9,227 bases of DNA from Acidobacteria bacterium CG_4_9_14_3_um_filter_49_7. GTDB lineage: Bacteria > Acidobacteriota > Holophagae > Thermotomaculales > Thermotomaculaceae. The position numbers were made by a program, and so were the translations under genes. The stretch's first letter is position 1, and each line of letters starts with the position of its first letter. Location of the stretch: NCBI GenBank assembly GCA_002789615.1, contig PFTO01000165.1, positions 1 through 9,227 on the forward strand, given 5' to 3'. The notes beneath the pieces were generated by a model, which saw only the letters and a program-made list of their open reading frames with translations, was not told the origin of the DNA and ran no database searches. Below are positions 1 through 6,222 of the stretch, one piece after another.

Positions 1-1027
1 TGCGCAGGTAATCCATCCAGAATGCCACAGATTCACCGTGGAAGTTTCCACCGGAAACCAGTTTGTTTTGTTCCGCAAATACCATGGGATTGTCGGTTGC
101 GGAATTCATTTCGATTTGAAGCATCTTATCTACGAGGGAGATGGTTTCCCGAACCGGACCGTGAACCTGGGGAATGCAGCGAAGCGTGTAGCTGTCCTGC
201 ACTTTGCTGCAGTCTCTGTGGGACTGCGCGATTTCACTGTTTCCCAGTAGGGATCGCATGTTGGTTGCGCAGGTAATCTGCCCTGTGTAGGGTCTTTCCA
301 GGTGAATCCGTTCGTCAAAGGCAGTAACGGTACCCTTGGAGGCTTCCAGTGTCATGGCACCGGCAATGTCGGCCAGTGTTGCAAGGTGCTTTGCCTGATG
401 CAGCGCCTTTGCGCCTACGGCAGTCATAACCTGTGTGCCGTTGATCAGCGCAAGGCCTTCTTTGGCCCTGAGGCGGCATGGTTCGAGTCCGGCCATTTTC
501 AGGATTTCCGCTCCGGTGCCTTCCTGGTCTTCCAGACGTGCCCGCCCTTCGCCAATGAGCACCAGGGCCAGGTGAGCCAGCGGGGCCAGGTCACCGGATG
601 CACCGACGGAGCCTTTTTCGGGAATCAGTGGAATGACGTTCCGGTTGATCATCTCGATAAGCAGGTCCAGTACTTCTATGGAAATTCCGGAGCGGCCCTT
701 TGCCAGTACATTGGCCCGAAGCACCATGATCATTTTGGCAATATCAGCAGGGAAGGGGTTGCCCACACCTGCCGCATGGGAGCGAAGCAGGTTATACTGC
801 AGTTCTTCCACTTTTTCATGGGGAATGGTAACGGTAGCGAAATTGCCGAATCCAGTTGTAACGCCGTACACAACGCGATTTTCTGCCACGATGCTGTCTA
901 CCACATCCCGGCTTTGCTGAATCCAGGCACGGGCTTCGTCGGAGAGTCTGACAGTGCTTTTGCCCTCCCCGATTGCAATGAGATCATCCAGTGTCAGGGT
1001 ATTCCCGTCCAGTAATACTTTTTTCAT
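1..1027 (-). CDS. hutH: Histidine ammonia-lyase, partial (C-terminal part beyond left edge)
   Basis: This enzyme deaminates L-histidine to urocanate and ammonia, the first step of histidine use, in the cytoplasm. Reading from the ATG at 1027, about 342 codons are open to the window edge; HutH is usually about 500-510 residues, so roughly the last third is missing. Visible signatures are Tyr54 in VVYGVTTGFGNF, the HAL-type LRSHAAGVG stretch, the Ala143-Ser144-Gly145 triad (GSVGASGDLAPL) that cyclises into the MIO electrophile, QDSYTLRCIPQVHG, NSATDNP and GGNFHG. The histidine in LRSHAAG favours HAL over the phenylalanine and tyrosine lyases, although that call rests on motifs alone. An AAGGA ribosome-binding site lies 7 bases before the ATG. 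The start overlaps the stop of the upstream DUF2065 gene as ATGA, so the two are probably translationally coupled and share the promoter near 1260. No other hut gene is visible. Confidence 0.93.
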   Translation of the reverse strand, partial: MKKVLLDGNTLTLDDLIAIGEGKSTVRLSDEARAWIQQSRDVVDSIVAENRVVYGVTTGFGNFATVTIPHEKVEELQYNLLRSHAAGVGNPFPADIAKMIMVLRANVLAKGRSGISIEVLDLLIEMINRNVIPLIPEKGSVGASGDLAPLAHLALVLIGEGRARLEDQEGTGAEILKMAGLEPCRLRAKEGLALINGTQVMTAVGAKALHQAKHLATLADIAGAMTLEASKGTVTAFDERIHLERPYTGQITCATNMRSLLGNSEIAQSHRDCSKVQDSYTLRCIPQVHGPVRETISLVDKMLQIEMNSATDNPMVFAEQNKLVSGGNFHGESVAFWMDYLR

Positions 1028-1215
1028 AACAGTTCCTTTGCGATGTAAAGGATAACCAATCCTGTGAGGATGATAGCTAGCCCGACCTGCCGGAGTGTGG
1101 CCGGTTTTGTTGACGCAATCTGCCGAATCGCTTTCCGGTATGTTTCCGGGAGAAAAAACGGCATTATCCCTTCCACAAGCAAGGTAAATCCAATAACCAG
1201 TAAAAAAAGTTTCAT
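1024..1215 (-). CDS. DUF2065 family small inner-membrane protein (YjeT-like)
   Basis: A 63-residue protein with two hydrophobic segments, at about residues 2-22 (KLFLLVIGFTLLVEGIMPFF) and 45-62, joined by a basic loop (ETYRKAIRQIASTKPATLRQ). The pattern EG-x-P-F-F-x-P, a loop, then R-x-x-G and a second membrane helix is that of DUF2065, whose E. coli member YjeT is about 65 residues. Its function is unknown; it is presumed to sit in the inner membrane. The ATG at 1215 is chosen over an in-frame TTG at 1233 because GGAG lies 8 bases before the ATG and the family begins with this MKLF-like helix. It is the first gene of a two-gene unit and shares a 4-base overlap with hutH. Such proteins are often found near hflKC or purA, so a place upstream of hutH is not the best-known context. 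Confidence 0.85.
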   Translation of the reverse strand: MKLFLLVIGFTLLVEGIMPFFLPETYRKAIRQIASTKPATLRQVGLAIILTGLVILYIAKELL

Positions 1216-1259
1216 CTGTATCGCTCCAGTCAATCAGACAGATTTTCCGTTCCACGGGG

Positions 1260-1265
1260 ATTATA
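1260..1265 (-). promoter_or_regulatory. Candidate -10 (TATAAT) for the DUF2065-hutH unit
   Basis: A perfect TATAAT reads on the minus strand at 1265-1260, 45 bases upstream of the DUF2065 start. No good -35 is seen at 16-18 bases; the nearest hexamers (GATTTC, CGATTT) are poor. It lies between the terminator of the upstream barrel gene and the DUF2065 start, where a promoter is needed, so the placement is sensible but rests on one box. Confidence 0.45.
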
Positions 1266-1356
1266 GCTCATTTTTGGCATTGAAATCGAGAAAAGGGGTG
1301 CAAAAAAGCGGGGCAAGGCTCGGCAGGTTGATGCTGAGTTGAAGGGAAGGTTGAGC

Positions 1357-1391
1357 AAAAAAACAGGAAGCAAACTGCTTCCTGTTTTTTT
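1357..1391 (-). terminator. Symmetric intrinsic terminator after the beta-barrel gene
   Basis: A 9-bp perfect GC-containing stem (CAGGAAGCA at 1364-1372, TGCTTCCTG at 1376-1384) encloses a 3-base loop. It is flanked by A7 (1357-1363) and T7 (1385-1391), making a 16-bp perfect palindrome. On the minus strand it lies about 30 bases past the stop of the barrel gene and ends in a U tract. The symmetry means it could also stop transcription on the plus strand. Confidence 0.9.
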
Positions 1392-1422
1392 GCCGATACC
1401 CAGCTCCCGGAAATGCGGACTC

Positions 1423-1983
1423 TCAGAAGCGGAATTTGAAGCCGGCAGTGGCCAGCAGGCCATCGGCCGTGTTGTCTCCGGGGGCGTCCTCGGTCACGAA
1501 GATGTAGCGGCCATCAAGTGTCAGTGCCACATTGGGAGACAGGAAAATGTCTATTCCCGCCCCGGCGTGGAAACCGGCATCCGTGTACTCAGTGTCGGAA
1601 ATGAGGTAATCGTCCCAGCCGTCACTGGCCCAGTAGTTGTAGCTGGAGCGGTAGAGACCGACGCCGCCGACAAAGTAAAACTGAACCTGCTGTGTAGCGG
1701 GCAGATAGAGGAGCAGCGATGCCTGGTAGGCGTCGGTGGACCAGCCGGTTCCAAACATTCCGTTGAACTGATTGTCGTAGGAGAACTCGATTCCCATCGC
1801 GTCATTGAACTTGATGCCGAACATAGCGCCGAAGCTGACGTCCCGGCCCTCCCCCATGTTGTCCACCAGCAGTGTTCCTGCCCTCACACCGACATAGACA
1901 TTGTTTTGCTCGTAGGTTACATCCCGGGCCTGAACGGACAGTACCACAAACAGTGCCAGTGCAATCATTGTTACTCGTTTCAT
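1423..1983 (-). CDS. Outer-membrane beta-barrel protein (OmpA/opacity-like 8-strand barrel)
   Basis: A 186-residue secreted protein. Residues 1-19 form a signal peptide (Lys-Arg, then MIALALFVVLSVQA, cut before RD). The rest alternates aromatic and hydrophobic residues with glycine turns: YVGVRAG, SFGAMFGIKF, AMGIEFSYDNQF, QASLLLYLP, VQFYFVGGVGLY, DAGFHAGAGIDIFL, NVALTLDGRYIF and GLLATAGFKFRF. The C-terminal Phe and this last strand fit the BAM recognition signal, and the number of strands suggests a small eight-stranded barrel. The ATG at 1983 is preferred over an in-frame ATG at 2016 because GGAGG sits 5 bases before it and the signal peptide begins there. The gene stands alone, with a sigma-54 promoter in front and an intrinsic terminator behind, so it is probably made under a specific condition. 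The ligand or role is not readable; acidic, aromatic surface loops (YNYWASDGWDDY) are notable. Confidence 0.83.
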   Translation of the reverse strand: MKRVTMIALALFVVLSVQARDVTYEQNNVYVGVRAGTLLVDNMGEGRDVSFGAMFGIKFNDAMGIEFSYDNQFNGMFGTGWSTDAYQASLLLYLPATQQVQFYFVGGVGLYRSSYNYWASDGWDDYLISDTEYTDAGFHAGAGIDIFLSPNVALTLDGRYIFVTEDAPGDNTADGLLATAGFKFRF

Positions 1984-2019
1984 TTTGACCTCCCTTTTTT
2001 CAGTCGTCGCCCTCAATAG

Positions 2020-2035
2020 AGCAAGGGTTGTGCCA
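2020..2035 (-). promoter_or_regulatory. Sigma-54 (RpoN) -24/-12 promoter for the beta-barrel gene
   Basis: The minus strand reads TGGCACAACCCTTGCT. It matches the RpoN consensus TGGCACG-N4-TTGCW at all invariant positions except the final G of the -24 box. The GG and GC doublets are at the required 12-base offset. Transcription should begin near 2010, giving a leader of about 26 bases that carries the GGAGG ribosome-binding site. Activation by a bacterial enhancer-binding protein is therefore expected. Confidence 0.82.
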
Positions 2036-2124
2036 GAATTGTTGTCCGCTCACTTGGTCTGTAAAAGGGCTGAGGCCTGTTCTTTTTGTATCTATTTTTG
2101 TAAGTGTGTTTTATGTCCTGTAAT

Positions 2125-2138
2125 GGTCCCATGGGGCC
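2125..2138. promoter_or_regulatory. Near-palindrome upstream of the sigma-54 promoter (possible activator site)
   Basis: GGTCCCATGGGGCC is an imperfect 14-base palindrome centred about 120 bases upstream of the predicted sigma-54 start. That is the usual distance for an enhancer-binding-protein site. The DNA between it and the promoter includes an AT-rich stretch near 2081-2113 that could bend. This is placement evidence only; no known activator consensus is recognised. Confidence 0.3.
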
Positions 2139-2226
2139 GAATCAGGGAAAATGGAGAAAGGTGACAGGCCTCACTTCCAGGTGGGACTTCCTGCGGTTGA
2201 CGACGGGAGGGTAGGGCTTTTTGGAG

Positions 2227-2243
2227 AAAGGGATGACCCCTTT
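2227..2243 (-). terminator. Weak hairpin after mntP, possible end of the pal-mntP operon
   Basis: AAAGGG (2227-2232) pairs with CCCTTT (2238-2243) around a 5-base loop, 11 bases past the mntP stop. On the minus strand the hairpin is followed by CTCC rather than a U tract, so it is at best a weak or factor-dependent terminator. It is the only structure seen at the operon end. Confidence 0.3.
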
Positions 2244-2254
2244 TCAGGACGCCT

Positions 2255-2806
2255 TCAGAATAGTAGAATTTTCAGAGCGATGGCAATGAGAACGAACCCG
2301 CCGGCTATGGACACCTTCTGGCCGAAGCCCTGTCCCAGTAATCTCCCGAACTGAATCCCGAGATAGGAAATAATTCCAGTTACAATGCCAATTATGATGG
2401 CAGGAAGGATGATGGACATCCCAAGGAGGGAAAAACTGACGCCCACTGCAAGTGCATCAATGCTGACACTGGTGGACAGCGCCATGAGCAGTATGCCTCT
2501 TGTCGGGTCTTTTTGTTGAGTTTCTTCTCCTTCGAGGACGGCATCCCAGATCATCTTAATGCCCACACCAAGGAGCAGAACAAAGGCAATGATTTTGTTC
2601 CATCCCAGAAGGTGTGCGCTGATTGTGTTCCCGGCCAGCCACCCGATCACGGGGTAGAGCGCCTGGAAGAGGCCGAAGTGAAAGTAGATTCGAAAGGCTT
2701 GTCGTTTGGAGATATCTCCAAGGAAGACGGAGGTGGAGATGGAAACTGCCAGTGCATCCATGGCAAGGGAAACGGATATGGCCAGCAGGGTCAGAAGATT
2801 GGGCAT
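2255..2806 (-). CDS. mntP: Manganese efflux pump MntP
   Basis: A 183-residue inner-membrane protein of the MntP (DUF204) family, which exports Mn(II) and protects against manganese excess. It has two homologous halves of three helices each. The first carries SLAMDALAVSIS (Asp17) and the second SIDALAVGVS (Asp117); these paired aspartates line the ion path in the family. FGLFQALYPVIGW near residue 44 is also typical, and the loop at 90-102 is charged. Length and helix count match the roughly 185-residue norm. The start at 2806 is chosen because the MPNLLTLLAISVSLAMDA helix begins there; the open frame extends upstream only as a shadow inside ispA. The ispA stop and this start are one base apart (TGATATG) and no strong ribosome-binding site is visible, so translation probably depends on ribosomes finishing ispA. 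I see no yybP-ykoY manganese riboswitch directly in front. Confidence 0.93.
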   Translation of the reverse strand: MPNLLTLLAISVSLAMDALAVSISTSVFLGDISKRQAFRIYFHFGLFQALYPVIGWLAGNTISAHLLGWNKIIAFVLLLGVGIKMIWDAVLEGEETQQKDPTRGILLMALSTSVSIDALAVGVSFSLLGMSIILPAIIIGIVTGIISYLGIQFGRLLGQGFGQKVSIAGGFVLIAIALKILLF

Positions 2807-2807
2807 A

Positions 2808-3695
2808 TCAGTGACTTCTTTTCGCGATGAACCTGGCGATTCCAGCAAGAAGTTCGGATTCCGGAATATCTTCCAGTGCCTGAAGTGCTTCATGAAGGAG
2901 GGAATCGGCGAGTTCAGCGGCGCCGTCCCGTCCGTAGAGTGCAGGGTATGTGATTTTGTGTTGTTTCCGATCTTTTCCCGGTGTTTTGCCGAGCTGGGCG
3001 AGGGTGGCAGTTTCGTCCAGGATGTCGTCCACAACCTGAAACAGGAGTCCGATTTTCTCTCCGTATTTCCTTAATGAGTGCCATGGCTTTTCAGGGATTT
3101 CCCACAGAAAAGCGGGCACGAGGCAGGAAATTTGAATCATGGCGCCGGTTTTTCTCACGTGTAGCTGCTCCAGAAAATCCGCGTCCCCGGTGTCCGGATG
3201 TTCCATGTCCATTACCTGTCCTGCCACCATACCGCGGATTCCGGCGGCCCTGGACAGTTCTCTAATGAATCGGAGTTTTCCGGAAGGGGAAATGCTGTTG
3301 TCCATTCCAGCTGCGGCCACATGGAAAGCCTCCGTCAACAGGCCGTCTCCGGCCAGTATTGCCAATGCTTCCCCGTACACCTTATGGCTGGTGGCCCTTC
3401 CCCGTCGGAAATCGTCGTCATCCATTGCCGGCAAGTCATCGTGGATCAGCGAATAGGTATGAATCATCTCAATGGCCAGTGCTGCAGGCACAACCAGCCT
3501 GGGGTCTTTCCCCAGTGCCTTCGCGGCGGCAAGGGCGAGGATGGGGCGGATTCGTTTGCCTCCGGCATGGTAGGAGTAAGCCATGGCTTCCCCCAGTACC
3601 GGTGCTTGTGGGAGAGTGAAGGGAAAGATACTTTCGGCTTCTTTTTCAAAAAAATCTTTCAGCTCTGCCAGCTGCTCAGGAATTGTCCGGGACAT
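2808..3695 (-). CDS. ispA: Polyprenyl (farnesyl/geranylgeranyl) diphosphate synthase
   Basis: A 295-residue class-I trans-prenyltransferase that condenses isopentenyl diphosphate with allylic diphosphates, giving farnesyl (perhaps geranylgeranyl) diphosphate for quinones and undecaprenyl phosphate. Counting from the ATG at 3695, the motifs are GGKRIRP (45-51), the first Asp-rich motif DDLPAMD (86-92) followed by DDDFRRG, KTG near 172, and the second Asp-rich motif VVDDILD (221-227) followed by a conserved GKDRKQHKITYP. The residues before the first motif (TYSLIHDDLPAMDDDD) closely resemble those of E. coli IspA, favouring C15 product, though chain length cannot be settled from sequence. AGGAGG lies 9 bases before the ATG and 6 bases before an adjacent in-frame TTG (3698), so either may start. 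The gene overlaps the end of xseB by about 20 bases, the usual xseB-ispA arrangement. The dxs gene that often follows is replaced here by mntP. Confidence 0.95.
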   Translation of the reverse strand: MSRTIPEQLAELKDFFEKEAESIFPFTLPQAPVLGEAMAYSYHAGGKRIRPILALAAAKALGKDPRLVVPAALAIEMIHTYSLIHDDLPAMDDDDFRRGRATSHKVYGEALAILAGDGLLTEAFHVAAAGMDNSISPSGKLRFIRELSRAAGIRGMVAGQVMDMEHPDTGDADFLEQLHVRKTGAMIQISCLVPAFLWEIPEKPWHSLRKYGEKIGLLFQVVDDILDETATLAQLGKTPGKDRKQHKITYPALYGRDGAAELADSLLHEALQALEDIPESELLAGIARFIAKRSH

Positions 3696-3900
3696 CAAGG
3701 GGGACCTCCTGGTTCAGCGTCTCCACAAATTTTGTAATTTTCCCTCTGGCTTCCCTGAGCTCAGCGGAAAGCTCCCGGATGAGGCCGACACCTTCTTCAA
3801 ACCGGGTCAATGCCTCTTCCAGTGCCAGGTCACCCCCGTTGATGGCTTCGACGATCTCTTCCAGGCGATTCATTTTTAGTTCAAAGTTTTTCTGACTCAT
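3676..3900 (-). CDS. xseB: Exodeoxyribonuclease VII small subunit
   Basis: A 74-residue helical protein, the small subunit of exonuclease VII, which degrades single-stranded DNA in both directions and takes part in repair. The family core is clear: NFELKMNRLEEIVEAINGGDLALEEALTRFEEGVGLI (about residues 5-41), then a charged helix RELSAELREARGKITKFVE. Length is typical (about 70-85). AAGGAG lies 5 bases before the ATG. The start overlaps the xseA stop as ATGA, which suits the need for several small subunits per large one through coupled translation. The end overlaps ispA. Confidence 0.95.
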   Translation of the reverse strand: MSQKNFELKMNRLEEIVEAINGGDLALEEALTRFEEGVGLIRELSAELREARGKITKFVETLNQEVPLDVPDNS

Positions 3901-5252
3901 GACTGCTCCTTTTTCTCACTATAGAGTACATGACAGAGCGCGAATCCGTCAACAAAGCGAATGTTGACTGTATCGCCGATATGAAGCTGCTCCACTTTTC
4001 GGAGCAGTTTTTTCCCATCCTTCGTGAATGTGGCGGTAAATCCCCGCTCCAGAACGTTGAGCGGATTTACCACGTTGAGGGTCCTTGTGAGTGCGTTCAG
4101 TTGTTGACCGGATTTATCCAACCGTCCGGTCATGTTGGCAGCCAGCTGTCCGGACAGGGCCTGAAGACGATTTTGAAAAACCCCTATCCGTTCCCGCATA
4201 TAAGCAGGGTGGAGGCTTTTCTCAATGCTCTGGAAATGTGTTTCTTTTGTGTTCAGATGTCGTTTCATGCCGGCTGTGAGATTATCAGCAAGGCCATCCA
4301 GCTGTTGTTCGCGCTCCGGGAGAAAACGAAGTAGCTGGTCCCGTAGTCTTTCCGCCACCATATAAAATTTTGTAATTTCGGGATTCCGATCCCGCTGACG
4401 GAGCATAGCGGTGACAAGGGTATCGCGAACTTTCAGAAGCTGCAGGCCTATGGCCTGTACATTCTCGGCAAAATAGCGCCCAGCGGCTGTAGGTGTCGGA
4501 AGGCGAAGGTCAGCAACCAGGTCGGAGATGGGCGTGTCTTTTTCGTGGCCGATAGCCGAGACTACCGGGGTCTCGCAGTCAAAAATTGCCCGTGCCAATG
4601 CTTCATCATTGAAGCAGAACAGGTCTTCTTCGCTACCACCTCCCCGGGTTATCACAATTGTGTCCACGTCTGCCATTTTATCCAGAAGTTCAAGGCCCCG
4701 AATGATGGTGGACGCTGCTTCCGTTCCCTGGACCGACGCGGGAAACACGACAACCGAAAGCCTTGGGGCAGCTTGAATCATTCGCAGAAAGTCCCGGATT
4801 GCTGCGCCGTTTGGAGAGGTGATGAGTCCGATTTTTCCCGGTATGGCAGGGACCGTTTTCTTATGGATTTCGTCAAACAGGCCTTCTTTCTGGAGCTTAT
4901 CTTTCAGTTGTTTCAACCTCAGCGCAAGTTCACCTTCTCCCGCAGGTACGACCTTCATGACGTTGAGCTGATAGGTACCGCGCTTGTCGTACACGGTAAT
5001 CATGCCGAACGCATAAATTTTTGAGCCATTTTCCAGTTGGAAATCCAGAGTCCGGGCAAAATTAGCAAAAAAAGTACAGGGCAATACTGTGTCGTTCTGG
5101 TCCTTCATTGAAAAATAGATATGCCCGGCCCGGGAGCTGGATAGAGAGGTCACCTCTCCCACAATCCATATCCTGGATAGCGCGGGTACCTCCAGCTGGG
5201 TTTTGATAATTCGAGTAATTTGACTGACAGTATATGCATCATCAAGTGTCAA
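3897..5252 (-). CDS. xseA: Exodeoxyribonuclease VII large subunit
   Basis: The 451-residue catalytic subunit of exonuclease VII. An N-terminal OB-fold (about 6-105) contains RIWIVGEVTSLSSSRAGHIYFSMKD-like core residues for single-strand binding. The catalytic domain follows with IGLITSPNGAAIRDF (141-155), RGGGSEEDLFCFNDE (203-217), GHEKDTPISDLVADLRLPTP (235-254, including Asp239 and Asp244), then a long coiled-coil region (about 265-395) for XseB binding and a C-terminal FTATFTKDGK segment. The length agrees with the family (about 400-460). The start is a TTG at 5252: GGAGG lies 8 bases before it, MTLDDAYTVSQIT matches the family N-terminus, and no upstream ATG serves better. The start overlaps the upstream kinase gene by 11 bases, and the stop overlaps xseB by 4. 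Confidence 0.95.
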   Translation of the reverse strand: MTLDDAYTVSQITRIIKTQLEVPALSRIWIVGEVTSLSSSRAGHIYFSMKDQNDTVLPCTFFANFARTLDFQLENGSKIYAFGMITVYDKRGTYQLNVMKVVPAGEGELALRLKQLKDKLQKEGLFDEIHKKTVPAIPGKIGLITSPNGAAIRDFLRMIQAAPRLSVVVFPASVQGTEAASTIIRGLELLDKMADVDTIVITRGGGSEEDLFCFNDEALARAIFDCETPVVSAIGHEKDTPISDLVADLRLPTPTAAGRYFAENVQAIGLQLLKVRDTLVTAMLRQRDRNPEITKFYMVAERLRDQLLRFLPEREQQLDGLADNLTAGMKRHLNTKETHFQSIEKSLHPAYMRERIGVFQNRLQALSGQLAANMTGRLDKSGQQLNALTRTLNVVNPLNVLERGFTATFTKDGKKLLRKVEQLHIGDTVNIRFVDGFALCHVLYSEKKEQS

Positions 5253-6222
5253 TGGTTATGCCTCCACTCTTGGGTTTCAGTTCAAGTATCTGGTACCCCA
5301 GATCCGTTACTTCCGTTTTGAGAAAATCGGAGCTTCCCTCTGTCGCGATGGCGGCAACAGTGCCACCGCCAGCAGCCCCGCACATTCGGAATCCGGCCAC
5401 AAGGGGAGAGTTCTCAAGGAATGCAAAGAGGTTTTCTGTCTGAGGAAGGAGCGAAACCGGTAGAGATTTTCGTACATCATAATCTTCCCGCATGTGACGG
5501 GCCAGGCTGTTAACATTCCCTTCTATCGCAGCGTTTACTGCGGAATTACCAATGTCAGCCAATTGGTAAAACGCGCTTCTGATCTGGCTGGAATCAAGAA
5601 AACCTTTGACCATTTCCCAGTTTGGCGCTCCGGAAAAATGACAGATACCGGTAAAAATGAGCACCATACGGTCCCGCAATCCATCCGGTATGGGTATCGG
5701 GTTGACAGTCAGCGTTCCTGCCGGAAAACGAATGCAATTCATGCCGCCGAAAAGAGGTGCAATGTAGTCCTGGACTCCTGTGGGACAGGCAATAATTCTG
5801 GCTTCAATGTCAGTAGCCGTACGGACAATTTCCATTGGCGTCAATTTAATCTCGAGTGCCTCAGAGAGGCCGGAAAGCAACGCAGCAAGGATGACTGATG
5901 ACGTGCCAAGGCCTGAGCCCCGGGGAACATTGGAACGCACGGTTACCTTGAAACCCTGTTCTGTAAGAGGGCCGAAAAAGCGCATAGCGGCGACCGAGAG
6001 ACTCAGATCCGGGTGGGTGGAATGAATCAGCCCGATCAGTCCTGTGTCTGCATTGACCACTGTGCTAGGGCCTGAAATTTGTTCGATTTTTATGGTTATG
6101 CCATCGCTCAACGTGCAGTTAAGTGTCACAGCATTGGGAATAATGGCGGAAATGGGCCAGATGTCCAGCGTGCCCCCGCCGAGATCTACCCGGACGGGGG
6201 CACGGATAATTCTAGATATCAT
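5242..6222 (-). CDS. GHMP-family sugar kinase (heptose/fucose kinase-like)
   Basis: A 326-residue cytoplasmic small-molecule kinase. All three GHMP motifs are present: APVRVDLGGGTLDIWP (8-23), the ATP-binding loop PRGSGLGTSS (100-109), and RMCGAAGGGTVAA (289-301). PTGVQDY (147-153) with Asp152 fits the catalytic base, and it is followed by a GGMN turn. The RVDLGGGTLD opening resembles the D-glycero-D-manno-heptose 7-phosphate kinase (HddA) and fucokinase group more than galactokinase, mevalonate or homoserine kinase, so a phosphorylated sugar for surface glycans is likely but not proven. No heptose isomerase, epimerase or nucleotidyltransferase lies nearby. The start ATG overlaps the cpoB stop (ATGA) and has no clear ribosome-binding site, so it is probably translated by coupling. 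It sits between the cell-envelope genes and the exonuclease VII genes. Confidence 0.85.
   Translation of the reverse strand: MISRIIRAPVRVDLGGGTLDIWPISAIIPNAVTLNCTLSDGITIKIEQISGPSTVVNADTGLIGLIHSTHPDLSLSVAAMRFFGPLTEQGFKVTVRSNVPRGSGLGTSSVILAALLSGLSEALEIKLTPMEIVRTATDIEARIIACPTGVQDYIAPLFGGMNCIRFPAGTLTVNPIPIPDGLRDRMVLIFTGICHFSGAPNWEMVKGFLDSSQIRSAFYQLADIGNSAVNAAIEGNVNSLARHMREDYDVRKSLPVSLLPQTENLFAFLENSPLVAGFRMCGAAGGGTVAAIATEGSSDFLKTEVTDLGYQILELKPKSGGITIDT

Larger units (their letters stand above)
1984..2254. other. Intergenic region between mntP and the barrel gene
   Basis: This 271-base gap holds the ribosome-binding site and sigma-54 promoter of the barrel gene, the upstream palindrome and a weak hairpin next to the mntP stop. 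No open reading frame here has a ribosome-binding site or protein-like composition. Confidence 0.6.

Noticed and set aside
302..1015. Long plus-strand open frame of 237 codons
   Set aside because: It lies entirely antisense to hutH, has no ribosome-binding site, and its Cys/His-rich composition is that of an out-of-frame translation. The minus strand carries unmistakable MIO-lyase motifs.
1339..2019. Plus-strand open frame of 226 codons opposite the beta-barrel gene
   Set aside because: It is antisense to a gene with a signal peptide, ribosome-binding site and sigma-54 promoter, has no start signals of its own, and begins upstream of the terminator hairpin that it would have to cross.
2156..2179. 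Partly self-complementary GTGA…TCAC stretch as a regulatory hairpin
   Set aside because: The arms are only 4-6 bases with a bulge and have no gene or promoter in a position to use them.
2807..3034. N-terminal extension of MntP to an upstream in-frame start
   Set aside because: The extra 76 residues are ispA read in another frame, with no hydrophobic or family-like sequence. The MntP family begins at the helix starting at 2806.
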